A DNA stretch of 64,000 bases from a bacterium (GTDB lineage: Bacteria; Chloroflexota; Anaerolineae; Caldilineales; Caldilineaceae): contig WGMT01000020.1 in assembly GCA_016124945.1 (NCBI GenBank), positions 62,001 through 126,000 of the forward strand. The letters run 5' to 3'. Below, one piece after another: positions 27,317 to 35,631 of the stretch. Below the pieces are notes generated by a model. That model searched no databases. It saw only the letters and a list, made by a program, of their open reading frames with translations, and was not told where the DNA came from. How positions within the stretch are numbered: position 1 is the first letter of the stretch; each line of letters opens with the position of its first letter. The position numbers were made by a program, and so were the translations under genes.

Positions 27317-29344
27317 ATGAGCCTCATCCTATTCTTACTGGCAATTGCAGCAGCAATCTACGGTGTGATGGCGAGCAATGGCCTGGCGCTGTTCGGTGCG
27401 CTGCTCTTTATGGCGGCAGCCACCCAGCGATTGACCAGTCGCGCAGGCGAAGCCGATGTTCGTTTCTTACAGATGGTGGGTAGCCGCCTGCTTGGACAGC
27501 CAGGGTTATTTGCCTTTTGGGTGGGTGTGGTGTTAACCCTGATGGCGGCGCTCATGGCACGCGAAGACGATCCCGCGCTGCTGGTGTTGGTGCTCTGGCT
27601 GGGCGGCATGCTGACCATGCTCGTAGCAGGCTGGCTCCATGACCGGCGCACCCGTTTGTGGCAGCGCGCAGCAGAGGCCGTCCATTGGCAGCGCCTGGAC
27701 TGGGCATTGATGGCGGCGCTCTTTGTGGTGGCACTGGCGCTACGGCTCTACATGCTTGATCCCTATCTGCCTGCGATGCATGGCGACGAGGGGGAAATGG
27801 GTATGTTGTCGCGGCTGGCGCTTTACGGTCCTGGCGAAGGGCTTGGGGATCGGGCGCTTGCCTACTTCCGCACCGGCTTCCTCGATCACCCCACACTTTT
27901 TCACTACCTTCAGGCCGGTGCACTGGCCCTCTTTGGTGACAACATTGTTGGGTTGAAGATATTGTCTGCCATCTTCGGGGCGCTGTGTGCGCCCACGCTC
28001 TTCGCCATCGGCCGCCTGGGCTGGGGACGGGCAGCTGGGCTTGTCGCCGGTTGGCTGTTGGCCGTCTCTCACCTGCACATTCACTACAGTCGCATTGCCC
28101 TCAACAACATTGAGAGTGTCTGGCTAATGGCGATGTTGGTCTTGTTGGCTGTCATGGCGTGGGTACTGGGCGAAATACCAGGCAAGCACACCACAACAGA
28201 CGAAGAAGCCCCGGCAGAGGGGCCTGTGTTGGAGATCGATGTGCCGGTACAGGTCGGAAATCGCCCACATGCGCGCATGACGATCTTCATCGTCTTGGGC
28301 CTGGTGGTGGGGTTGAGCCAATATTTCTATTACGGATCGCGGCTGCTGGCCATCCTGGCGATCCCGATTATGTTGATCCTTTGGCGCACACGGCGCGCCA
28401 CATTCGAGCACCTTGTGGTTGCCACAGCCAGTTCGCTGGCGGCATTCCTGCCTTTGATGGTCTTCTACTTCGACAACCTGGCCCCGTTCATCAACCGCAT
28501 GCGCGGCGTAAGCGTCTTCAACCCCGAAGGGCTGGCGCACACACTTGGCCCAGACGCCGTGTGGCCCAATGACATCCCGGCGCTTCTCCTCAAGCAGGTG
28601 GAACTGAATCTGCGGCTGTTTATTCAGGGGGGTGACAGGTCAGCCTTCTACGTAACCGACATCCCGGCCTTCGATGTGGTGACGGTGGCGCTGGTGTGGC
28701 TCGGCTTCGGTGTGGTCCTGACGCAGTGGCGGCGCTTCCCGGCGCAAGTGGTTGCGCTCTGGTTCCTGCTCGGTGTCTTCTTTGGTGGTGTCCTCACCAA
28801 CGATGCCCCCAATGGCCCGCGCTTAATCGTGGCGATCCCCGCCATCTTTGTTGCAGCGGGGGCCGGCGTGCAGGTTTTCTACAATCTGCTACACCACATC
28901 TGGGCAGCAGGACAGACACGCGTTGCCCTCGCCGTGGCGACCGTGCTGGCCGCGGTGACACTGCAAATGAACTACGTCGACTACTTTGTCGACTTTCGGC
29001 GCATGCAGATCTACATCGCCGTCACCGACATTGGCCGGATCATTCACAACAACCGCGACACCCACGAAGTCTACCTGATGGGATCGCCGAACCTGTTTGT
29101 AGAATATGGCACGATCCGCTTCCTTGCCGACGGCGCGCGCAGTTTCAATCTCTTCACCCCCGCCGAATTCCCGCCCCTTCTCGACACCACCCACGCCCAA
29201 AATAAGGACGCGCTGCTCATCGCGCTGCCCTTCCGCTACAACGATCTGCTGCTGTTGCAAGAACAGTACCCAGGCAGCACAATCGAGCAGCATTTCGACA
29301 ACATGGAACGTCTGACGTTTTACACCTATGAGATACTGGAGTAA
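27317..29344 (+). CDS. GT39-like membrane glycosyltransferase
   Basis: This 675-residue GT-C protein has about thirteen hydrophobic segments. The conserved acidic motif appears as MHGDEGEMGM near residue 156, then FLDHPTLFHYLQAGAL. The C-terminal 150 residues are mostly extracytoplasmic. It probably transfers sugar from a lipid-linked donor on the outer membrane face. It starts 12 bases after the previous GT gene, so the two are likely co-transcribed. The acceptor is unknown. A GT83/ArnT-like assignment is also possible. Confidence 0.8.
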   Translation: MSLILFLLAIAAAIYGVMASNGLALFGALLFMAAATQRLTSRAGEADVRFLQMVGSRLLGQPGLFAFWVGVVLTLMAALMAREDDPALLVLVLWLGGMLTMLVAGWLHDRRTRLWQRAAEAVHWQRLDWALMAALFVVALALRLYMLDPYLPAMHGDEGEMGMLSRLALYGPGEGLGDRALAYFRTGFLDHPTLFHYLQAGALALFGDNIVGLKILSAIFGALCAPTLFAIGRLGWGRAAGLVAGWLLAVSHLHIHYSRIALNNIESVWLMAMLVLLAVMAWVLGEIPGKHTTTDEEAPAEGPVLEIDVPVQVGNRPHARMTIFIVLGLVVGLSQYFYYGSRLLAILAIPIMLILWRTRRATFEHLVVATASSLAAFLPLMVFYFDNLAPFINRMRGVSVFNPEGLAHTLGPDAVWPNDIPALLLKQVELNLRLFIQGGDRSAFYVTDIPAFDVVTVALVWLGFGVVLTQWRRFPAQVVALWFLLGVFFGGVLTNDAPNGPRLIVAIPAIFVAAGAGVQVFYNLLHHIWAAGQTRVALAVATVLAAVTLQMNYVDYFVDFRRMQIYIAVTDIGRIIHNNRDTHEVYLMGSPNLFVEYGTIRFLADGARSFNLFTPAEFPPLLDTTHAQNKDALLIALPFRYNDLLLLQEQYPGSTIEQHFDNMERLTFYTYEILE

Positions 29345-29426
29345 TGCGTAATGCGTAATTGGTGTAGCCAATTTCCGCTTCAGTAAGGCCGATCCGTCAC
29401 GAATCACCCATTACGCATCACGCATT
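29343..29426. repeat. Dispersed hairpin, AATGCGTAATGCG type
   Basis: Bases 29343-29359 pair with 29410-29426 (16 of 17). The arm begins at the last base of the TAA stop codon of the glycosyltransferase gene. A small AATTGG/CCAATT stem lies in the loop. Confidence 0.65.
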
Positions 29427-29449
29427 CCTCTCCCAAAGGAGCAATCATC

Positions 29450-30208
29450 ATGGCAAACCTCTCCGTCTGCATTGAAATGTTCTGGCCGCAACTGCCCTAC
29501 GACGAGCGTGTGCGACGGACAGCGCAACTGGGATTCACAGCGTACGAATTCTGGGGATGGAAGAACAAAGATCTGAACGCTGTGCGCGCCGCCCAGGAGG
29601 AGACGGGGATTGCGTTGGCCGCCGTCGCGCTGGAACCAGGCTTCGCCGTGGTACACCCTAGCAACGAAAAGGAGATTGTGCAAGGGATGATCGACACGGT
29701 GAATGTGATCCGTCCGCTCAATTGCACATCGGTCATTGTCACCACCGGGGACGTGGTGGCGGGGGAAAGTTACGAGATTACCCGGCGGCGCGTGGTGCGC
29801 AAACTACGCAAAATGGCGGCTGTGGCGGCAGACAACGGCTGCAAGATCTGCCTGGAACCACTCAACCCCTTCGTCGATCACAAAGGCTATTGGCTTACAA
29901 CCATGGCACAAGCCGCCGACATCGTCGAAGAGGTCGATTCCCCGGCACTGACGATCCTTTATGATCTCTATCACCAACAGATTACCGAAGGCAACCTCAT
30001 CGCCAATTTACAGCGTTTCGCCCATCAGATTGGCCACATCCACACCGCCGGCGTCCCAGGACGGCATGAACTGGTGGGCGGCGAGAACGACTACGGTGTC
30101 CTCTTGCGCGCCATTGACGAAGTAGGCTACCGTGGCTACGTGGGGCTCGAGTTCCGCCCAACCATCGGCGAGGAGGCGGCGCTGAAGCAGGCATTGTCTT
30201 TGGCGTAA
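29450..30208 (+). CDS. Hydroxypyruvate isomerase-like TIM-barrel protein
   Basis: This 252-residue cytoplasmic protein of the xylose isomerase-like superfamily resembles Hyi, which interconverts hydroxypyruvate and tartronate semialdehyde. It begins NLSVCIEMFWPQLPYDERVRRTAQLGFTAYEFW. Candidate metal ligands are Glu in KICLEPLNP, Asp in TILYDLYHQQ, the HIHTAGVPGRHE region and the Glu in VGLEFRP, as in the family. AAAGGAG lies upstream. Two other members of the superfamily occur in this window, at 2851 and 56197. The Hyi reaction is inferred. Confidence 0.82.
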   Translation: MANLSVCIEMFWPQLPYDERVRRTAQLGFTAYEFWGWKNKDLNAVRAAQEETGIALAAVALEPGFAVVHPSNEKEIVQGMIDTVNVIRPLNCTSVIVTTGDVVAGESYEITRRRVVRKLRKMAAVAADNGCKICLEPLNPFVDHKGYWLTTMAQAADIVEEVDSPALTILYDLYHQQITEGNLIANLQRFAHQIGHIHTAGVPGRHELVGGENDYGVLLRAIDEVGYRGYVGLEFRPTIGEEAALKQALSLA

Positions 30209-30227
30209 AAGTCGAAGCGGAGTGGAT

Positions 30228-30292
30228 GCGATTGGGCGACTCAGGGATTAGGCGATTGAAGTCTCGCCCCAATCCCTGAGTCGCCCAATCGC
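30228..30292. repeat. Dispersed hairpin, GCGATTGGGCGACTC type, 22-bp perfect arms
   Basis: Bases 30228-30249 pair perfectly with 30271-30292. It lies between the hydroxypyruvate isomerase-like gene and the terminator of the convergent cold-shock gene. Confidence 0.7.
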
Positions 30293-30336
30293 TAAATCGT
30301 AACTTACCGACGTTGTTGGTGAAGTAGAAGCGCTAC

Positions 30337-30367
30337 AAAAAAACTGGATCCAAGTTTGGATCCAGTT
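30337..30367 (-). terminator. Intrinsic terminator of the cold-shock gene
   Basis: AACTGGATCCAA at 30342-30353 pairs perfectly with TTGGATCCAGTT at 30356-30367. Read on the minus strand the stem is followed by a run of T, so it ends the cold-shock transcript. Confidence 0.75.
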
Positions 30368-30401
30368 CCTAACCACCTATCTTGACCGGGGGACGTTCTA
30401 C

Positions 30402-30611
30402 CTACAAGGGTACAACATCCTTCGCTTGCAACCCTTTGGGGCCTTCTTCGACTGTCAATTCCACGCGTTGGCCCTCAGCGAGTGAGGCATAGCCATCCAT
30501 GCGAATTGCCGAGTAATGAACGAACACGTCGTCACCATTCGGCTGAGCAATAAAACCAAACCCTTTGGTTGCATTGAACCACTTAACGGTCCCCTCAATG
30601 CGATCTGCCAT
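30402..30611 (-). CDS. Cold-shock domain protein (CspA family)
   Basis: This 69-residue single-stranded nucleic-acid-binding protein has a five-strand OB fold. RNP1 is KGFGFI and RNP2 is VFVHY, both intact. It starts [17 protein letters not shown], typical of the family. Such proteins act as RNA chaperones in cold or in rapid growth. GGAG lies upstream of the ATG. A consensus promoter about 165 bases upstream leaves a ~130-nt leader, as in cold-regulated csp genes. Confidence 0.95.
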   Translation of the reverse strand: MADRIEGTVKWFNATKGFGFIAQPNGDDVFVHYSAIRMDGYASLAEGQRVELTVEEGPKGLQAKDVVPL

Positions 30612-30750
30612 GTTCTCCGACTCCTTCGTAATGCAAATGGGTAAATATTAAGGCAGTTGAATAGCCGCGCAACATACAAATTTCGCCTAAGCGATACCAC
30701 TTGAGAGCGTGTACATTGTAAGGATAAACCTACGCTGCCTTAGGGGTCTA

Positions 30751-30779
30751 AGTATACCCTTGGCCCTTGCCACCGTCAA
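30751..30779 (-). promoter_or_regulatory. Sigma-70 promoter of the cold-shock gene
   Basis: On the minus strand TTGACG (30779-30774) and TATACT (30756-30751) are separated by exactly 17 bases. Transcription should start near 30744, giving a leader of about 133 nt before the ATG. The rest of 30612-30975 shows no further gene and no strong plus-strand promoter. Confidence 0.65.
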
Positions 30780-30975
30780 CTCGTTGAAACTTAAACTAGC
30801 CCTATGGAGCATTTCTTCCCGAGTCTAGCAGTGGAAGTACATACAATAGATTTACCCCTTTTTGTTACACACCTTGATAACGATTAGAGAGCCCACTGAT
30901 CCGCTATGGATCTAACATGTCATGCGTCGATAACTCGCTATGTTCGGAAAAACTGCATGAGAACAGGAGACCGTC

Positions 30976-32274
30976 ATGCCACTACCCAACTCGTTCCTCC
31001 GCGTGTCATGGCTGAGGACATTGTTTGCCTTGATCGGATTCGCCTTGCTCACTTCAGGCTGCGCCGTGCTAGGGCCCGTTGCCGGCGGCGCGGCGGCGCG
31101 CTTGCCTCTCTCCACATCGACAACCACGGCAATGCCGGCTAACCCATCGCTCACACTAGACGAAGCCGGGCGCAACCGGCTTCTGGTTGTCGGCGCAGAC
31201 GGCAACATCTTCTCGGTGGACCCCGACGGCGAACGGCGTTTCAACTTGACCAGTGACGCCGGTCCTTCTCAACTCTACAACCAGCCCACCTGGTCGAGTG
31301 ACGGAAGTCGCATCGCCTACACCCAGATCGATGGACGGCGCAACAGTCGCCTCGTCACCGTGGCTGCGGACGGTACGGATCGGCGTGCTCTGAGCGTTCC
31401 TTTCGCCCCATTCTTTTATTTTTGGAACGCGGAGAGCGACCAACTGGCCTACCTGAGCAACTGGATCGACGCACAACAAACGACGATAGCCCTACGCGTC
31501 GCCACTTTTGAAGACGATGAGCCGGCCGTGAGCACTGTGTCTTTGGGCCAACCGCTCTACTTTTCATGGTCGCCCGATGGGGATCGCATGTTGACCCACA
31601 TCGGTAACCGAGAAACCGCGTTGACCGATCTCAACGGTGGACGCACGATACTGGCGCGCCTCTCGGCCAACTTTGCCGCGCCGCAGTGGCTGCCTGACGG
31701 TCGGCTGCTCTACGCCGTCACCGAGAATGGACGCCAACAGATTGTCCTCGCCGATGAAGCGGGTCAGTACGCCCAGCGCATCGGTTTCAGCGGCATTGCC
31801 AGCTTTGTCTTCAGCCAGGACGGTAAGCACCTCGCCTTCGTAGACACACCGCGTGCCATCGGCACCAATGCCTTTGGCCCGCTCTACATGCTCGACGTAG
31901 ACGAACAGATCTATCGCCAATTGAGCGAAGATCCTGTCGTCTACTTTGCCTGGAGCCCGGATGGCACAGCGTTACACTACTTTCTTGTGGAACCCGTTCG
32001 TGGGCAGATCTGGCTACGTTCCATGGTTTGGACGGAGGAAGGCGTCACCCGGCTGGCCCGCTTCCGCCCTACCAGCGTCTTCTTTGAGCAGTATCTGCGC
32101 TTTGCCGACCAATATGTGCAAAGTCAACGCTACTGGTCGCCGGACGGCAGCGCGATTGTCTACGCCGGTACAGGCGAAAACCAGCGTACAGGTATCTGGG
32201 TTCAGAATGTGAATGGGGAGAGCGAACCAGTACTGATTGCGGAGGGGGTGTACGCGGCGTGGTCGCCAAAGTGA
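30976..32274 (+). CDS. TolB-like (PD40) beta-propeller lipoprotein
   Basis: This 432-residue exported lipoprotein has a signal segment ending in LLTSGC (Cys about residue 28), a good lipobox, so it should be anchored outside the membrane. Repeated SPDG- and SSDG-type motifs with the preceding W/F and S (QPTWSSDGSRIAY, YFSWSPDGDRM, FVFSQDGKHLAF, YFAWSPDGTALHY, YWSPDGSAIVY) mark PD40/WD40-like blades, giving a six- or seven-bladed propeller. A role in protein-protein contact at the cell surface is likely; no enzyme motif is seen. It converges on the Agl23-like gene. Confidence 0.85.
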   Translation: MPLPNSFLRVSWLRTLFALIGFALLTSGCAVLGPVAGGAAARLPLSTSTTTAMPANPSLTLDEAGRNRLLVVGADGNIFSVDPDGERRFNLTSDAGPSQLYNQPTWSSDGSRIAYTQIDGRRNSRLVTVAADGTDRRALSVPFAPFFYFWNAESDQLAYLSNWIDAQQTTIALRVATFEDDEPAVSTVSLGQPLYFSWSPDGDRMLTHIGNRETALTDLNGGRTILARLSANFAAPQWLPDGRLLYAVTENGRQQIVLADEAGQYAQRIGFSGIASFVFSQDGKHLAFVDTPRAIGTNAFGPLYMLDVDEQIYRQLSEDPVVYFAWSPDGTALHYFLVEPVRGQIWLRSMVWTEEGVTRLARFRPTSVFFEQYLRFADQYVQSQRYWSPDGSAIVYAGTGENQRTGIWVQNVNGESEPVLIAEGVYAAWSPK

Positions 32275-32307
32275 AAGAAGAAGAATGAATAGATGAATGA
32301 AGAATAG

Positions 32308-32407
32308 ATGAATGAAGAATAAAGATTGGGTGGGGTCCGTTTGGTTGACTTAGGAGAGTTCCTATGTAGCCCAAACTGGCCCCACCCAATCTTTATTCCT
32401 CATTCAT
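32308..32407. repeat. Dispersed hairpin, GAATGAAGAATAAAGATT type, 28-bp arms
   Basis: Bases 32308-32335 pair with 32380-32407 (27 of 28). Additional GAATGAATAG copies precede it. The loop carries a small inner stem (GTTTGG with CCAAAC). It separates two convergent genes and can serve both as terminator. Confidence 0.7.
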
Positions 32408-32415
32408 TTTCTTCC

Positions 32416-35400
32416 TCATTCCGCCACCGGCGGAAAGACCATTACCCGATTGTTGTTTGCATCTGCCACCAGCACCTCACCCGTGTTCGGGTTGACGGTG
32501 ATGCCGTTAGGCTTGGCGAAGCGGTTGAGATCGACGCCGAATTGACCGAAGCCGGCGCGAAGTTGACCGTTCGGGTTGTAGACGAAAACCTGAGCATACT
32601 GCGGATCGGTGGCGTAGACGGTGCCGTCCGGCCCTACGGCCACGTAGGCCTTGTCCCAGATGTCCTGGCTCTGCCACGAGGGGACAGCCCATTCGGCCTG
32701 CGGTATCAGATCCGGCGAGAGCACCTGGATGCGCTGATTCCACACATCCGCCACGTAGACGGTGCCGTTGACCGGGTGTACGGCCACATCCACCGGTTCC
32801 TCAAAGCGCCCCAGAACCACCCCACCGCCGCCAATCTCGCTGACATAGTCGCCGTTGGGCGTGAAGCGTAAAATGCGCTTGTTGCCCGTATCCGCCACCA
32901 GCAGGTCACCGTTCTGTGCCACGGCTATACCACGTGGCCCAAAGAGCCAGAACGGGTTGCGGTCGTTGTCGTTGATGATGTTGAAGATACCCCACTTGCG
33001 TAGGAAATTGCCCTCGTTGTCGAAGACCTGAACCCGCCCGTTCCACGTGTCGGCCACGAAGATTGTGCCGTCCTCGCCCACGGCGATGCCCCACGGCTCG
33101 CGGAATTGACCATCACCTATCGTAAGTGGACCGGCCCCGTCGGGATCGACACAGCCGGGTTGCCCTGCATCGTTGAAGAGACAGCTACTGCCAAATGCCC
33201 GTACAAGATTGCCCGCCGGATCAAGGACGACCACGCGGCTGTTGCCGGTATCGAGGAGATAGCGATTGCCCACACTGTCCACGGCCACATCGCGCGGTTG
33301 GTTGATAGGGACGCCGTCGTAGATGCCGCCGAACACCGTGGTTGCGGTGACGTCCACTTCGGGGTAGTCGAAGGCTGCCGCCGTCTGGCTTGCAGTGGGA
33401 ATCACATTGAGATCCCACACCGTTTGTGCCAGGTCTTTGCGGATGTAGATGCGGAATTCATGGCGGTGCGGCCAGGCCAGTACGTCACGATCTGGATGGT
33501 TGCGGTAGAACCAGATCTGCCACAAGCGCTCACGCTGCACCGGATCGGTCACCGCGCCCCATACTTCCTCCAGGGTCAGCCCCTTGTAGCTTTCCTCGGG
33601 CCACCAGATCATGCGGTAATTTCGGTAGACATAGTCACGCGCCAGGTAAGGATCCACTTTGTCATAGTCGCCGCTGGAGGCAATCACAATCGGCGAACTC
33701 ATGGTGTCCTGGTTGGGGGTGGTGCCGAAGAAGACGCTGTTGGGGTAGAACTTCATGTACCAGCTCATGGGCCATGCCGAGTCGTTGCTATAGGCGACGC
33801 GGATCTCCCGATCCCCAACCGTCCGTTCGCTTAGTTCTTCGATTTCGGCCAGCGCCCGCTTAATGTCGGGGCCACCGTGCGCATAGACGAGATACTCGGT
33901 CGCCATGTCGTAATTGACGTAGGTGAGCCGGTAGCTGGCGCGCACTGTGAGCAGGAAGAGCACCACCGTCACGCCCAATATCATCATGCGCAGCGCTGTA
34001 GACCAACCGCTGCGCTCAATCCAACGCCACGCCAGGTAGAGCAGGCCACCCGCCAGCACCAGCGCGAGGACAAAGCGGATCGTCCCACCCACAGCGGCCA
34101 ATTCGCGGCTGGCAAAGGGATTGGCGTTCAGCAGCGTCGCCAGAGCGAAGATCAACGCCGGGGCCAGCCCGATCAGCCAGAAGCTCTGATCCGTGCGCGC
34201 CTTGCGCCAGTCGATCCGGCTGATCAACTGACCTAACCACCAGCCGCCCACCATTGCCATCGGCTGCGCCATGTGGGTGAGCAACCAGGGCATCTTTTCA
34301 CCTGCGTACGAGTAAGCGCCCCACGCCCCCAACGTCCACCACAGCAAGAAGAGCATGAGGACACGCCGCACCATGGGTGGGGAGATGAAATCGGCCCGCG
34401 TCTCGGCCTTTACCACCGACGGCGGCAGATCGTGTTCCGGCGTCACCTGCCAATCTTTCTTGGGCAGGTGACGGAGCAACGCAGTTGCGCCGCCCACCGT
34501 CAGCAGCAGCGGCAGAAACTCGTAGAGCGCCGTCAAAAGACCGTAGTAGTACCAGGGCTGGCTACCACGCTGCACCTCATGCTGCGCCAGCCAGTAGCCC
34601 AGGCTGCCCACAATGCCCGTCGCCAGCCCGTTGACCGGATTGGTGAAGAAGGTGGTGAAGAAGATAATCGCAATCGCCCAGAAGGTGAGCATCAACCCAC
34701 CCCATGCCGCAAAGGTCAAGCGCGGGCGCTCGTCCCCGGCGCGGGCGACGCCGTACCAGTAGTAGGCCAGCCCCACCGCCAGTGCAGTCGCCAGAATCAC
34801 CATAGCCGTAAATTCAATCAGCATCGGCGCACTGGCCGTAAAGCTCGACCAGTTCACCGTTTCCCAGCCGAAAAAGGTTTCGCCCACCAGGTAGCCGAAG
34901 GGAGAGGTGAAGGGCAACACCAGCGTCAACATCAGCACAGCCAGATCGCCGAAGACACTGCGGTTCAGAGGTTCGCTGTTGCGCCACCAGCGCCACGCCG
35001 CCACCGCCGAAATAAACGCGCCAAAGAGCGCGCCGCTCATAAATTGGTTCTCTTTGCTAATGAAGCCAAAAACCATTCCCAGCACGGTGACGTAGAGCCA
35101 GCGGATCTGTCGTTCCTCAATATAGCGGAACATGCCATAGATCCAGACCATGGCAGACAGTGCAATGTAGATGTCGTTGCGAATGTAGCGGCTGTGGAAA
35201 AGAATGCTCGGGCTCACCACAAAGAGGAGACCCACCAGCAGCGCGCCGGTGCGCCCAAGCCAGCGGCGGAAGGCCCATGCCATCGCCACCGTGCCAATCC
35301 CAGACAGCACCGGAATCACACGTGTCGTGGCATCCGTCACGCCGAAGAGCGCGTAGATCAGCGCATTGGCGTGAAAGAGAAAGGGGCCGTGCATCATGGG

Positions 35401-35628
35401 GTTGTGCACGTAATTGCCTGTTCTGTAGAGTTCGAAAGAGTAGACGGCGTGCAGGCTCTCATCGTGGCTCATAGCGCGTGCGCCCACATCGTAGAAGCGC
35501 GTCACCACTGTGATCAATAACAAGGCCACCCAGGCCACCGTCTCCCAATTTACACGCACCAGCGCACCCACCGACTTGTCCAGCCAGCTCTGCTCACCGG
35601 TTGTTGGCGCAAACTCTTCTCGGATCAT
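32416..35628 (-). CDS. Agl23-like GT-C protein fused to an NHL beta-propeller
   Basis: This 1070-residue membrane protein starts with a TIGR03663/Agl23-like GT-C domain (about residues 1-560): YDVGARAMSHDESLHAVYSFELYRTGNYVHNPMMHGPF carries the His-Asp-Glu motif, followed by about thirteen membrane segments. The last ~310 residues are six NHL repeats (GIAVGEDGTIFVADTWNGRVQVF-like), which should fold as a six-bladed propeller outside the membrane. The family occurs mainly in Chloroflexi and haloarchaea, where related proteins take part in surface glycosylation. Its start lies three bases after the stop codon of the upstream membrane-protein gene, so the pair forms an operon. Confidence 0.85.
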   Translation of the reverse strand: MIREEFAPTTGEQSWLDKSVGALVRVNWETVAWVALLLITVVTRFYDVGARAMSHDESLHAVYSFELYRTGNYVHNPMMHGPFLFHANALIYALFGVTDATTRVIPVLSGIGTVAMAWAFRRWLGRTGALLVGLLFVVSPSILFHSRYIRNDIYIALSAMVWIYGMFRYIEERQIRWLYVTVLGMVFGFISKENQFMSGALFGAFISAVAAWRWWRNSEPLNRSVFGDLAVLMLTLVLPFTSPFGYLVGETFFGWETVNWSSFTASAPMLIEFTAMVILATALAVGLAYYWYGVARAGDERPRLTFAAWGGLMLTFWAIAIIFFTTFFTNPVNGLATGIVGSLGYWLAQHEVQRGSQPWYYYGLLTALYEFLPLLLTVGGATALLRHLPKKDWQVTPEHDLPPSVVKAETRADFISPPMVRRVLMLFLLWWTLGAWGAYSYAGEKMPWLLTHMAQPMAMVGGWWLGQLISRIDWRKARTDQSFWLIGLAPALIFALATLLNANPFASRELAAVGGTIRFVLALVLAGGLLYLAWRWIERSGWSTALRMMILGVTVVLFLLTVRASYRLTYVNYDMATEYLVYAHGGPDIKRALAEIEELSERTVGDREIRVAYSNDSAWPMSWYMKFYPNSVFFGTTPNQDTMSSPIVIASSGDYDKVDPYLARDYVYRNYRMIWWPEESYKGLTLEEVWGAVTDPVQRERLWQIWFYRNHPDRDVLAWPHRHEFRIYIRKDLAQTVWDLNVIPTASQTAAAFDYPEVDVTATTVFGGIYDGVPINQPRDVAVDSVGNRYLLDTGNSRVVVLDPAGNLVRAFGSSCLFNDAGQPGCVDPDGAGPLTIGDGQFREPWGIAVGEDGTIFVADTWNGRVQVFDNEGNFLRKWGIFNIINDNDRNPFWLFGPRGIAVAQNGDLLVADTGNKRILRFTPNGDYVSEIGGGGVVLGRFEEPVDVAVHPVNGTVYVADVWNQRIQVLSPDLIPQAEWAVPSWQSQDIWDKAYVAVGPDGTVYATDPQYAQVFVYNPNGQLRAGFGQFGVDLNRFAKPNGITVNPNTGEVLVADANNNRVMVFPPVAE

Positions 35629-35631
35629 ACT

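Noticed and set aside
34273..35520. A 415-codon plus-strand ORF
   Set aside because: It is antisense to the Agl23-like gene, and its product is His/Arg/Gln-rich with no fold; the opposite strand has a clear domain structure.
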